Origin: Mycobacterium colombiense
Lineage (GTDB): Bacteria; Actinomycetota; Actinomycetes; Mycobacteriales; Mycobacteriaceae
Assembly (NCBI RefSeq): GCF_001672755.1
Contig: NZ_LZKI01000074.1
Location: forward strand, 62,001-126,000
Length of the DNA: 64,000 bases
Reading direction: 5' to 3'
Shown: positions 42,638-51,560 of the stretch, in pieces
Layout of the letters: every line of letters starts with the position of its first letter
Numbering within the stretch: the stretch's first letter is position 1
Notes under the pieces: generated by a model
Seen by the model: only the letters and a program-made list of their open reading frames with translations
Told to the model about the DNA's origin: nothing
The model's database searches: none
Made by a program: the position numbers and the translations under genes

Positions 42638-43924
42638 TCAGGTCGGCTTCAGCGCGCTGCCTTTGCGCCACTCGTCCCAGCTGAGCGTCCAGTCGCCGTT
42701 CTGCGCCAGCGTCAGCGGGGGCCCGCCGCTGTTGCGAACCTCGACCACGTCGCCGGGCACCGAAAAGTCGAAGAACCATTTCGCGTTGTCGGCATTGAGG
42801 TTCAGGCAGCCGTGCGACGTGTCGCGGTGCCCCTGGGCCCAGACCGTCGCGTCGAGCTCATGCAGATAGATGCCGTCCGAGCTGATCTTGGTGGCCCAAT
42901 TGATGGTCTCGCGGTAGCCGAGCCTCGAGTTCTTGGGCAGGCCGAAGGTCGAGGAGTCCATGATGACGGGATTGCCCTTGTCCAGGACGGTGTAGACGCC
43001 GGACGGGGTCCACAGCGAGATGGTCCTGCCGCCGACGTCTTCGGTGCCGCCCATTCCCATGCTCGTGGGCATCGTGCGCTGCAGGTTTCCGTTGCTGAAC
43101 ACGCTGACCTGGTGGGTGGCGTCGTCGGCGATCGATACGTGCGCATCGCCGACACGGAAGGACACCTTGGTGTCGTCTTGCCCGAACAGGCCGTCTCCCA
43201 GGGCAATTCCGTAGATCTTCGCCTCGGCGGTGACGTTCGTGCCCGGTGCGTAGTAGCGCTCGGGCCGCCAGTGCGCGTTCTGGCCGTCGACCCAATACCA
43301 GGAACCCTCGACTTTCGGGTCGGTGGTCACGGACAGTTGCCGCTCGGCCGTGGCACGATCGGCGATCTTCTCGTCGAAGTGCGCCACGATCACCGTTCCG
43401 ACGCCGTAGGTGCCGCCGTCGCGCAACGTAGCTTCCGACGTGGTGGTGAAGGACACCTTGGTCTGGTTCGACGGCTTCAGCGTGGAGAACGACGAAACCT
43501 GCTTGGCCGCAACGCCACTGACGCCGCTGCTGCTGACCGTCAGCGTGTAGGTGCGCCCGTAGCCCAGCGGGACCGTGGGCTTCCACACGGTGTTGTCCGG
43601 GGTCATGACACCCTCGACGGGTTTGCCGCTCTCGTTGACCATGTCGACGCCGGTCAACGTCCCGTTGTCGGCTTTGACCGTGACCGGGGCGACGGGGTCG
43701 ACATCATGCGCGTTGGGACCCGGGGTGATCGTTATTCGGGCCGGCTCAGCGGTTTTCGTGGGTGCACTGGATTGACTGCAGCCGGGGCCTGAGCAGTGCG
43801 AAGTCGACGCGACGTATATCGCGCCCACCACGGCGACGATCACGCACACCGCGAGCAGCAGCTGGCGAGGGCGGCTCATCCGGAGGATCCGGCCGACGAA
43901 CTGATCGCTGAACTTGGACGTCAT
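42638..43924 (-). CDS. L,D-transpeptidase (YkuD domain)
   Basis: This 428-aa cell-wall enzyme has an N-terminal transmembrane anchor (about residues 20-38, RQLLLAVCVIVAVVGAIYV), two Ig-like or BON-like mycobacterial domains (to about 290), and a C-terminal YkuD catalytic domain with HRDTSHGCLNLNADNAKWFF (catalytic Cys in SHGC with His before it). Such enzymes form 3-3 cross-links in peptidoglycan and resist most beta-lactams but not carbapenems. The ATG giving MTSKFSDQFVG is favoured because the anchor starts shortly afterwards. It resembles LdtMt-type proteins, but which paralogue it is cannot be decided. Confidence 0.9.
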   Translation of the reverse strand: MTSKFSDQFVGRILRMSRPRQLLLAVCVIVAVVGAIYVASTSHCSGPGCSQSSAPTKTAEPARITITPGPNAHDVDPVAPVTVKADNGTLTGVDMVNESGKPVEGVMTPDNTVWKPTVPLGYGRTYTLTVSSSGVSGVAAKQVSSFSTLKPSNQTKVSFTTTSEATLRDGGTYGVGTVIVAHFDEKIADRATAERQLSVTTDPKVEGSWYWVDGQNAHWRPERYYAPGTNVTAEAKIYGIALGDGLFGQDDTKVSFRVGDAHVSIADDATHQVSVFSNGNLQRTMPTSMGMGGTEDVGGRTISLWTPSGVYTVLDKGNPVIMDSSTFGLPKNSRLGYRETINWATKISSDGIYLHELDATVWAQGHRDTSHGCLNLNADNAKWFFDFSVPGDVVEVRNSGGPPLTLAQNGDWTLSWDEWRKGSALKPT

Positions 43925-44092
43925 GAAGCTGCCGAATCCCTGCTCTCTGTTGCTCGCAGGCTGCGAAGTTCCGCCCGGCGAAGTCGAATGTTGTAGTTGA
44001 GATATCCCGCGACGTGCGTGTTCTAAACCGACGGGCGGTTCGGCTTCGTCACTCCAAGCCGCACCGGCCGTCCCGCGAGAGATCATGGCTTC

Positions 44093-44908
44093 ATGGCCGA
44101 TGAGGAACTCGACAGCCTCTACGAGGTGCCGCCAAAGGAGTTCACCGCGGAGCGCACCAGATTGGCCGCTGCGGCCAAGCAGCGCGGCGATACCACCGCC
44201 GCGAAACGGATTGCCGCCGCCAACAAACCGACGACGGCGGCGTGGATCGTCAACCGGCTGGCGCTCCGGCACGCCGACACCCGGCAGCGGCTGGCAGACC
44301 TGGGCGAGCGACTGCGCGCCGCGCACGCGGCGATGGACGGCGGGAGCATCCGGGAACTGTCAGCCGAACAACACGAGCTTCTCGACGAACTCACCCGCAC
44401 GGCGCTGCGGGCGGCCGACGTGGCGCAACCGTCGGCGGCCGTGCGCGAAGACCTGACCAGCACCCTGCAAGCCGCGATCGCCGACCCGCAGATCAGCGCG
44501 CGGCTGGGCAGGTTGACCCGGCCCGAGCAGTGGTCGGGTTTCGGCGCCTTCGGCGACGGCGACACGGTGCCGGAATCGGTGGATATGCCCAACAAACCGG
44601 CAAAGGCACAGACCGCCCCGGCGCCGAAGCGGTCCGCGGACGACAAGGCACAGGAGCGACGGCGCGAGAAATTGAGCTCGGCCGTTGCCAGCGCCGAACG
44701 CGCGAAGGCCGAGGCCGACGACATCCTGACCGAGCGACAGGCCCAGCGGGATGCCGCCCGGCAGCAACATGACGATGCGGCCCGGGCACTGCGGGCGGCC
44801 GAGCGGGAACTCAGTGCCGCCGAAAAGCACTACGACAAGGCAAGGGAAGCGGCCCGAACCGCCGCGGACGCCGTCAAGGAGGCGAAAACCCGGCTGAAGC
44901 GGGCGTGA
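44093..44908 (+). CDS. Alanine- and arginine-rich coiled-coil hypothetical protein
   Basis: This 271-aa protein is almost wholly helical. The N-terminal half holds phrases such as KRIAAANKPTTAAWIVNRLA; after a short Pro/Ala linker near 165-185 comes a coiled coil of heptad-like repeats (KAEADDILTERQAQRDAARQ and AERELSAAEKHYDKAREAAR). There are no Cys or catalytic motifs. It ends 48 nt before the FAD/Rieske start on the same strand. A structural or scaffolding role is possible. No family is recognised. Confidence 0.7.
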   Translation: MADEELDSLYEVPPKEFTAERTRLAAAAKQRGDTTAAKRIAAANKPTTAAWIVNRLALRHADTRQRLADLGERLRAAHAAMDGGSIRELSAEQHELLDELTRTALRAADVAQPSAAVREDLTSTLQAAIADPQISARLGRLTRPEQWSGFGAFGDGDTVPESVDMPNKPAKAQTAPAPKRSADDKAQERRREKLSSAVASAERAKAEADDILTERQAQRDAARQQHDDAARALRAAERELSAAEKHYDKAREAARTAADAVKEAKTRLKRA

Positions 44909-44955
44909 GCTGGTGGCGGCGTTTCCCCGGGCCGGGCCGGGGTATCAGGTCAGCC

Positions 44956-46461
44956 GTGACTTCTTTGTGGATGACCGAACGCACCGAACAGCCTTGGGCC
45001 CCAAGCCGGCTTGATCAGGGCCCCGCGTCGGCCGATGTCATCGTCGTGGGCGCCGGCATCACCGGCCTGATGACGGCGGTGCTGCTGGCACGCGCGGGCA
45101 AGGATGTGCTGGTGCTGGAGGCGCGCACGGTCGGCGCGTGCGCGACCGGAAACACCACCGCGAAAATCAGCCTGCTGCAGGGCAGTCAGCTCTCCAAGGT
45201 GCTGCCACGGCACGGCCGCGATGTCGCGCGCGCCTACGTCGACGGCAACCGCGAGGGCCAGGAGTGGGTGCTGGGCCACTGCGAGGCGCAGGGCGTGGCG
45301 GTGCAGCGCGAGGATGCCTACACCTACGCCCAGTCCGTGCGGGGCGTCCCGTCGGCGCGCGCCGAGCTCGCGGCGTGTCAGGCGGTGGGCCTGCCGGTGG
45401 TGTGGGACGACGACGCCGAGGTGCCGTTCGCATATCACGGCGGTGTGCGGCTGGCCGATCAGGCGCAGTTCGACCCGATGTCCTTCCTCGACTCGCTGGC
45501 CGTCGAGCTGCTGAGTCGCGGTGGACGGCTGGTCGAGCACGCTCGGGTACGGCGGGTGTCCTGGCGCGGCAAGGGGGTGCGCGTTCAGGTCAACGACGCC
45601 GCGCAGCGGGACGTCGAACTTCATGCGGCCCAACTGGTGCTCGCCACCGGGATCCCCATCCTGGATCGCGGCGGATATTTCGCGCGGGTGAAGCCGATGC
45701 GGTCGTATTGCTTGGCCTTCAAGGTTCCGGGCAACGTCACCCGGCCGATGATGATCTCCACCGACTCGCCGACACGGTCGGTGCGCTACGCGCCGGTCGC
45801 GGACGGGGAGCGGCTGATCGTGGGCGGGGCCGGCCACACCGTGGGCCGCGAGAAGAGTCCGTCCGAGGCGCTGGACGAGCTGTCGACGTGGACGCGCAAG
45901 CACTATCCGGGTGCCGTGCAGACCCACTTCTGGTCGGCGCAGGACTACACGCCCATCGACCACCTGCCGTACGTGGGCCCCATCCTGCCGAACACCGACA
46001 GCATCTTTGTCGCAACGGGTTTCAACAAGTGGGGGATGACCAACGGCCCCGCCGCGGCGTTGGCGCTGTCCAGCCGCATCCTGGGCGGGCGGATGGACTG
46101 GGCCCGCGCGTTCGCCAGCTGGAGTCCGCACGAGCTGTCCGGCGTGGCGACGGCCCTGCAGTCCAACCTCGAAGTCGGCTTCAATCTGACGAAGGGCTGG
46201 ATCACCCCGGCGGTGCGAACTCACCGCCGCAGCCCGGTCGACGGCGAAGGCGGTGTGGTGAGTGGCCCGCCGTGGCACCTGGAGGCCCGCTGCCGCGTTG
46301 ACGGGACCGAGCACCGCGTCTCTCCGGTGTGCCCGCACCTGGGTGGGATCGTGAACTGGAACGACGCCGACAACGCGTGGGAGTGTCCGCTGCACGGCTC
46401 GCGGTTCGCACCCGACGGCACCTTGCTCGAGGGCCCGGCGACCCGCGATCTGACCGCGTAG
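44956..46461 (+). CDS. FAD-dependent oxidoreductase with C-terminal Rieske domain
   Basis: This 501-aa protein opens with a FAD-binding motif VIVVGAGITGLMTAVLLARAG and the DAO-like segment GNTTAKISLLQG; the middle region (DYTPIDHLPYVGPI) is typical of amino-acid oxidase-like flavoproteins. The C-terminal Rieske [2Fe-2S] domain has VCPHLGGIVNWNDADNAW and ECPLHGSRF, giving the CxH and CxxH ligands. Homologues begin MTSLW, which supports GTG at 44956 over the GTG at 44905. Electrons probably pass between FAD and the cluster, but the substrate is unknown. Confidence 0.9.
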   Translation: MTSLWMTERTEQPWAPSRLDQGPASADVIVVGAGITGLMTAVLLARAGKDVLVLEARTVGACATGNTTAKISLLQGSQLSKVLPRHGRDVARAYVDGNREGQEWVLGHCEAQGVAVQREDAYTYAQSVRGVPSARAELAACQAVGLPVVWDDDAEVPFAYHGGVRLADQAQFDPMSFLDSLAVELLSRGGRLVEHARVRRVSWRGKGVRVQVNDAAQRDVELHAAQLVLATGIPILDRGGYFARVKPMRSYCLAFKVPGNVTRPMMISTDSPTRSVRYAPVADGERLIVGGAGHTVGREKSPSEALDELSTWTRKHYPGAVQTHFWSAQDYTPIDHLPYVGPILPNTDSIFVATGFNKWGMTNGPAAALALSSRILGGRMDWARAFASWSPHELSGVATALQSNLEVGFNLTKGWITPAVRTHRRSPVDGEGGVVSGPPWHLEARCRVDGTEHRVSPVCPHLGGIVNWNDADNAWECPLHGSRFAPDGTLLEGPATRDLTA

Positions 46462-46470
46462 TCGCCGCGG

Positions 46471-47514
46471 TCAGCCCGCCTTCTGAAACACCAGCCAGCG
46501 CAACTCGATTGGTGAGTCGTCGCGCGGGACGTCGAACACATCGAGGCCGCCGGCCCATCCCTCGAACCAGCCGGTGGGCGGCCAGGCGTCCGACGGTAAC
46601 CGGGCCTTCTCGTATTCGTAGGCGGAGTCGTCGGCGATCGGCTCGAGGGGCAGTCCGGCCGCCGCGGCAGTCACCTCGTCGCGGGTGAAGATCATGCTGT
46701 TGCACTGCTGACTGAGTTGCACCGCGACGTCGTCGGGAACGTAGCCGTCGCGGGCCAGGAAGGTGTTGAAAACCAAGCGCCCGCCTTGGGCCAGGCAATC
46801 GGTGGCGAGTTCGAACATGCCGCGCAACTCGTGCGGCGTGCGGAAGTCGGACACCACCTCCGAAACCACCATCAGCTGATACCGATCGCGCACGCCCTCC
46901 ATCGCCGTGAATACGTCGCTTTGAATGACGTTCACGCCCAACGATTCACCGGCGGCTTCGGCGACAATCACCTCCGCGAACTTCGCGGTCATCTCGACCG
47001 CGTCGACCGGGTGTCCGCGCCGGGCCAGGGCCAACGCGTTGCGTCCGGTTCCGGCGCCGACGTCCAGCACCCGATAGACCGAAGGGTCGGCCGCCTCCGC
47101 CGCCAGTGCGAGCACGCGCGCGTCGGGCTCGGTGCCGAACAGCGGCGGCGGTCGGACCGCCATCCACTGGTCGTAATCGGCCTCGACCGTGCGCCAATCG
47201 GCTTGGACCCGGAAATTCACGCCGGTCCCGAATGGAGCCTGATACGAGATGAGGACCTCGGAACGGGGGGAGGCCTTGAAGGCCTTCGCCAACTCGGCCA
47301 CCAGCGCGGTCCGTAACTGTGCGGACTGTTCGGGAGGGCACCAGACGCCCAGGGTGGCGCAGACGTTGTTGCACAGCTGGACGTACTCGTCGATCAGCCC
47401 CGGCACCGCCGGAACCCGGATGTGGCCCTCGGCCGACAACTTGCGATACAGCCGCCGGATCATCGCCTCGCGCAGCATCGACAAGTCGAACGACCTATTC
47501 GGCGGATCCTGCAC
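46471..47514 (-). CDS. SAM-dependent methyltransferase domain protein
   Basis: This 347-aa protein has an N-terminal helical extension (about residues 1-150) before the SAM core with VYRVLDVGAGTGRNALALARR, VDAVEMTAKFAEV, NVIQSDVFTAME and QLMVVSEVVSDFRTP. The extension is atypical for single-domain methyltransferases. The GTG start gives MQDPPNRSFDLSM and is uncertain. It is convergent with the FAD/Rieske gene (9-nt gap) and starts 60 nt after the end of the GT1 gene on the same strand, so it may be co-transcribed with it. The acceptor is not known. Confidence 0.8.
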   Translation of the reverse strand: MQDPPNRSFDLSMLREAMIRRLYRKLSAEGHIRVPAVPGLIDEYVQLCNNVCATLGVWCPPEQSAQLRTALVAELAKAFKASPRSEVLISYQAPFGTGVNFRVQADWRTVEADYDQWMAVRPPPLFGTEPDARVLALAAEAADPSVYRVLDVGAGTGRNALALARRGHPVDAVEMTAKFAEVIVAEAAGESLGVNVIQSDVFTAMEGVRDRYQLMVVSEVVSDFRTPHELRGMFELATDCLAQGGRLVFNTFLARDGYVPDDVAVQLSQQCNSMIFTRDEVTAAAAGLPLEPIADDSAYEYEKARLPSDAWPPTGWFEGWAGGLDVFDVPRDDSPIELRWLVFQKAG

Positions 47515-47574
47515 CAGAACCTTCTACACGACCAACGGGGTTTGCACCACCGCTGGGCGGGACCGGCGGTGCGG

Positions 47575-48741
47575 CTACGCCCGGCGAGCGGCGGATTCGA
47601 GAAGGTCGGCGGCCGCGGCGACGCTTTGGTCGGGGGTGGTCATCTGGGTGGCGACCTCCCTGGCTCGGCTGAGGTAGTGCGCCGACCGCACCGAGCGCAG
47701 GTCGGCCACCAGCGAGTCCAAGGTGGAAGCCGAGAACGCCCGCCCCACGCCGACTTCCAACCTGCCGACCGCATCCGCCCAGATCGGCTGATCAAGCCAG
47801 AGCCAGAGAATCAACATGGGCACGCCCGCCCGCATGCCCGCGGCAGTGGTGCCGGCGCCGCCGTGGTGCACGATCGCACGGCACGCCGGAAAGACGGCGG
47901 CGTGATTCACCGCCTCCACGATCTTCACGTGGTCGGCGGGCGGGATGCGGGTGAAATCGTTTGGGCCACTGCAAATCAACGCCCGCTCGCCTATCTGCGC
48001 GCAGGCGGCGCCGATCACCGCGACGGTCTCGGCGGGGGAGGTGACCGGCGTGCTGCCGAATCCGAAATAGATCGGCGGCGTCCCGTCGGCGATCCAGGAC
48101 AACACCTCGTCGTCCGCATCGGCCGGCAGCCCGAGGGTCAGCGACCCGACGAAGGGCCGCCGGTACCCGCCCCCAGCCCATTGCTTCGCCAGTTCGGGCG
48201 CCCACAGCTCGTCGTAGATCTGGATCTCGAGCGCCGGCTGCGTCGACGTGTTGTCGGGCAGGCCCAGCGCCCGACGTTGGGCCGCTTCGGCCGCGCCGGT
48301 GACTTCGGATTGCAGCCGGCCCAGTTCCAAGGTCTCGGCGGGAAAGAAGTGCAGCGCGGCCAGCGGTATGCCGAAGCGCTCCCCGACATTGGCGGCCAGG
48401 CGCTGCTCGTTCATCCCGGCCACCAGCAGGTCGGCACCGGCCGCCACCGACGTCAGCGTCTCGCTCTTGCCGGTCCACACCGTGGTGACGCGCTCGATGA
48501 GTTGCGGCAACGCGCTTATCGGATTCCCCACGTTGCGGACGAAATTGGTCGCCATGTTGATCTGCTCGCGACTGTCGGGCCCGTACGCGACCGCGGCAAG
48601 CCCCGCCGACTCGGCCATGTCGAGCTTGTCGGGGGGCACCGCGATCACGACGTCGTGGCCTCGGCGGCGCAACTCCCGTGCAACGGCGGCGCAGGGCTCG
48701 ACGTCGCCACGGCTGCCATAGGCGGCCAGCACAATTCTCAT
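47575..48741 (-). CDS. GT1-family (UGT-like) glycosyltransferase
   Basis: This 388-aa protein opens MRIVLAAYGSRGDVEPCAAV and carries the GT1 donor-binding end FPACRAIVHHGGAGTTAAGM, GVPMLILWLWLDQPIWADAV. The HHGGAGTT motif is that of glycosyltransferases acting on macrolides, sterols or glycopeptidolipids; mycobacterial relatives include GPL rhamnosyl and glucosyltransferases and Rv1524/Rv1526c. GAGG lies about 7 nt before the ATG at 48741. With the adjacent methyltransferase on the same strand it could form a two-gene glycolipid unit; this is inference. Confidence 0.9.
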   Translation of the reverse strand: MRIVLAAYGSRGDVEPCAAVARELRRRGHDVVIAVPPDKLDMAESAGLAAVAYGPDSREQINMATNFVRNVGNPISALPQLIERVTTVWTGKSETLTSVAAGADLLVAGMNEQRLAANVGERFGIPLAALHFFPAETLELGRLQSEVTGAAEAAQRRALGLPDNTSTQPALEIQIYDELWAPELAKQWAGGGYRRPFVGSLTLGLPADADDEVLSWIADGTPPIYFGFGSTPVTSPAETVAVIGAACAQIGERALICSGPNDFTRIPPADHVKIVEAVNHAAVFPACRAIVHHGGAGTTAAGMRAGVPMLILWLWLDQPIWADAVGRLEVGVGRAFSASTLDSLVADLRSVRSAHYLSRAREVATQMTTPDQSVAAAADLLESAARRA

Positions 48742-49206
48742 CAACAAACCTCACTCGCGGGGACGCCACAAATCCAAGCAGAAGCGGCGCGGCCGGACCC
48801 GCTGGACGCGCCCGCACCGCCCTGAGCAGGCCTCTAGCCGATTCTTAGCCCACGAACGGCGGCCGCCGGACGCTGGGCGGGGCCGGTCCTGTCCCGTTGA
48901 GAACCGGCTGAGAGTGATTTGCGCAATACGCGCCTAACCCTTGTGAGTTTCGGCCGTCATGTGCAGGTAACCTATCGTTAACTCTCGGCAATAATTTCGC
49001 TGTATTCGTTGACGTGGGAGCACCTGCACACGTGTGAGGCCGGTCCGCTAGCACTGGGGACGGTCTCATTCGGTCGTCTTCGTTCGCGGCACTGGCAGCA
49101 CGGGAGGGAGTGCGATTTGTTTGCTGCTGGGTTGGCTATCCCCATACGACGCGCATCGTGGCCGTCGATGCCCTCGCGGCGTTGAGAGCGATCGGAGGAA
49201 AACGAC
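48742..49206. other. Intergenic region upstream of the PPE gene
   Basis: About 465 bases without a gene. It includes an AT-rich patch (48960-49010) with TAACCTATCGTTA, a short inverted pattern. A long 5-prime leader or regulatory region for the PPE gene is possible. GGAGG lies just before its ATG. No RNA gene was seen. Confidence 0.4.
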
Positions 49207-50595
49207 ATGGACTTCGCAGTACTGCCGCCGGAGGTTAACTCCGCGCGCATGTACGCAGGTCCGGGGTCGGGCCCGATGCTGGCCGCCGCGATGGCCTGGG
49301 ATGAATTGGCGGCCGCGCTGCAATCGACGGCGAACTCCTATCAGGCCGAGATCACGGCCCTGACCTCCGGCCCATGGGTCGGCCCGTCGTCGGCGTCCAT
49401 GGTCGCGGCCATCACCCCCTATCTGGAGTGGATGAGGACCGCCGGCGCCCAGGCCGAGGAAACCGCCAACCAGGCCAGGACAGCGGCCTTCGCGTACGAG
49501 ACGGCGTTCGCCGAGACGGTGCCGCCCCCGGTGGTCACGGCCAACCGCACCCAGCTTGCGGCACTCGTCGCGACCAACATCCTGGGCCAGAACACGCCGG
49601 CGATCGCCGCGACCGAGGCGGAGTACGGCGAAATGTGGGCGCGAGACACCGCGGCCATGTTCGGCTACGCGGGTACGGCGGCCTCGGCGACGCGGTTGAC
49701 ACCGTTCGCCCAACCCGACCCGACCAGCAATTCCGGCGCCGGCCAGTCCGAAGCGGTGGCCCAAGCCACCGGCACCGCCGCCGGAAACACGCAAAACACC
49801 GTGCAGCAATCGTTCTCGGCGGTGCCCAACCTGCTCAGCAACGCTGCGGTGACCCCGAATGCCGCCGCCGACCCCTCGTCGGCGCTGAACGGGTTGGACT
49901 TGACGAGCGATCTCATCGCGATTTTCCTCGACGCGCCGGCCAGCGTCACCGGCCTCGGCATCGACGCACCCGGCACGCTGATCACCATGCCGTTCGACAT
50001 CGTCGGTGCGTTGACCGGTTTCCACACCGACGACATCGTCAGCGGCTGGGCCGGGGTGCAATCCTGGCCCGGCACGGGAGCGGTCCCGCCCTCGCCATTT
50101 CCGGTCATCACGAACCCAGCGGGTGGATTCGGGACGTTGGCATCGGCGGGGCTGGGTCAGGCCAACACGGTCGGCGGCCTGTCGGTACCGCCGGGCTGGG
50201 CCGCGGCCGCCCCGGCGATTCGCCCGGCCGCCTTGGTGCTGCCGGCCACCGGCGCCGGTGCCGGCGCCCAAGCCGCCGCCGCGGCCGCGGCCGCGCCCAC
50301 CGGCACCGGGAGCTTGTTCGGCGAGATGGCTACGGCCAGCATGGCCGGGCGCGCGATGGCCGGTACCGGTGGGGCACTGGGTCGCGAGCGCGCGCGGGGC
50401 GGCGAGATCGAGAAGGCGACCCGCGAGGCGCCAAAGGAGCCGAAGACCGAGCCGACGGCACCACCGCAGGTTGCCGCGGGCGGCCCGATCACGAGCATCG
50501 CCGCCGAGCTGCGCGAACTGGCTTCGCTGCGCGACGCGGGAATCTTGACCCAGCAGGAATTCGAGGAGCAGAAAAAGCGCCTGCTGCCAAGCTGA
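49207..50595 (+). CDS. PPE-family protein (SVP type) with a C-terminal SHOCT-like segment
   Basis: This 462-aa protein has the N-terminal PPE domain (about 180 residues) with MDFAVLPPEVNSARMYAGPG and SGPWVGPSSASM, the WxG-like element. GGLSVPPGWAAAAP near residue 320 is the SVP-type motif. After an Ala-rich linker and a charged stretch, the end reads ITSIAAELRELASLRDAGIL followed by TQQEFEEQKKRLL, which matches the short SHOCT helix pair. PPE proteins are ESX substrates at the cell surface, usually paired with PE proteins; no PE gene is adjacent. GGAGG before the ATG supports the start. Confidence 0.9.
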   Translation: MDFAVLPPEVNSARMYAGPGSGPMLAAAMAWDELAAALQSTANSYQAEITALTSGPWVGPSSASMVAAITPYLEWMRTAGAQAEETANQARTAAFAYETAFAETVPPPVVTANRTQLAALVATNILGQNTPAIAATEAEYGEMWARDTAAMFGYAGTAASATRLTPFAQPDPTSNSGAGQSEAVAQATGTAAGNTQNTVQQSFSAVPNLLSNAAVTPNAAADPSSALNGLDLTSDLIAIFLDAPASVTGLGIDAPGTLITMPFDIVGALTGFHTDDIVSGWAGVQSWPGTGAVPPSPFPVITNPAGGFGTLASAGLGQANTVGGLSVPPGWAAAAPAIRPAALVLPATGAGAGAQAAAAAAAAPTGTGSLFGEMATASMAGRAMAGTGGALGRERARGGEIEKATREAPKEPKTEPTAPPQVAAGGPITSIAAELRELASLRDAGILTQQEFEEQKKRLLPS

Positions 50596-50730
50596 TCCAG
50601 GCCCCGGGCGCTGTACGTTCGTCGGTCGATCCGGATGAGCACAAAGGTTCACGCTTTATTCGGCACTAGCGGTGCGGTGCGGGTGTTACCGTTTGCTGGC
50701 CATCCGACCGTCGACGGGACCTCCTCGCTC

Positions 50731-51498
50731 ATGCCCACATTTCGGATCGCCCCCGCGGCCGTGATCGGCGCATGCATCGGTTTGGTGACCACGGCGCTCG
50801 TCTCGGGGTGCGGCGTCGCCCCGCCGGCGACAACGGCCGCCACCACCTCGTTGACCACAGTCGTTGCGGCACAGACTAATTCATTGTCCGCATCAGCAGC
50901 CGGCCCCGCCGCAACGACCGCCCCCGGCATGTACGGCAACCCGGGCGCCGCGGCGAAGTACTGGGTGGCGCAGTCGCTCGAGGACAACTGCGGACTCGTG
51001 TCGATCGCCGACGTGGTGGGCGAGGTCACCGGCAACGCGCCCACCGAACGGCAGATGCTGGATCTGGCGGAGTCGACGCCGTCGGGGGCCAATCCCGGAC
51101 CGATTTACGCGCCACGCAACGATCCGAGCCACTCCGGCCCGAACGCCGGCATCTCGATGTCCGACCTGGTGATCCTGCTCGACCACTTCGGGATCAAATC
51201 CGAGATGACCTCCACCTCCGACCGGGACCAGAACGGACTGCCGCTCCTCGAGCAATACCTGGCAAAGGACCGCAGGGTCATCGCCTTCGTCAACTCCTCG
51301 GTCATCTTGAACGCCGAAGACCAGCGCACCAAGGCCGACCATTTCCTGGTCGTGACGGGCATCGACACCGGCAATGAAATCGTGCACCTCAACGACCCCG
51401 GTATCGACCACGCCGACGAACAAGTCAGCTTCGGCACGTTCATGACGGCCTGGCAGACCAGTGATCAGTCGATCGTGGTGACCGCGGCTCCCGGCTGA
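50731..51498 (+). CDS. C39-like papain-fold lipoprotein
   Basis: This 255-aa protein has a lipoprotein signal (residues 1-25) with lipobox LVSGC and an Ala/Thr-rich linker, then a papain-like domain: Cys in SLEDNCGLVSIADVVGEVTG, His in TKADHFLVVTGID and Asn/Asp in HLNDPG, the C39-like triad. C39 domains usually cleave double-glycine leader peptides or bind peptides. In this context it may be a surface peptidase. A longer in-frame start would put the lipobox far from the N-terminus. It follows the PPE gene on the same strand. Confidence 0.8.
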   Translation: MPTFRIAPAAVIGACIGLVTTALVSGCGVAPPATTAATTSLTTVVAAQTNSLSASAAGPAATTAPGMYGNPGAAAKYWVAQSLEDNCGLVSIADVVGEVTGNAPTERQMLDLAESTPSGANPGPIYAPRNDPSHSGPNAGISMSDLVILLDHFGIKSEMTSTSDRDQNGLPLLEQYLAKDRRVIAFVNSSVILNAEDQRTKADHFLVVTGIDTGNEIVHLNDPGIDHADEQVSFGTFMTAWQTSDQSIVVTAAPG

Positions 51499-51560
51499 TC
51501 CCTGGTGACGCCAGGACATTTCGGGCACAGTGAGCAGTGGAACTTCAGTGAAGGCGCGTG

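Noticed and set aside
50635..50648. GAGCACAA near 50637 as a fifth array element
   Set aside because: Only eight bases match and the ACAAGCGCGACA block is missing.
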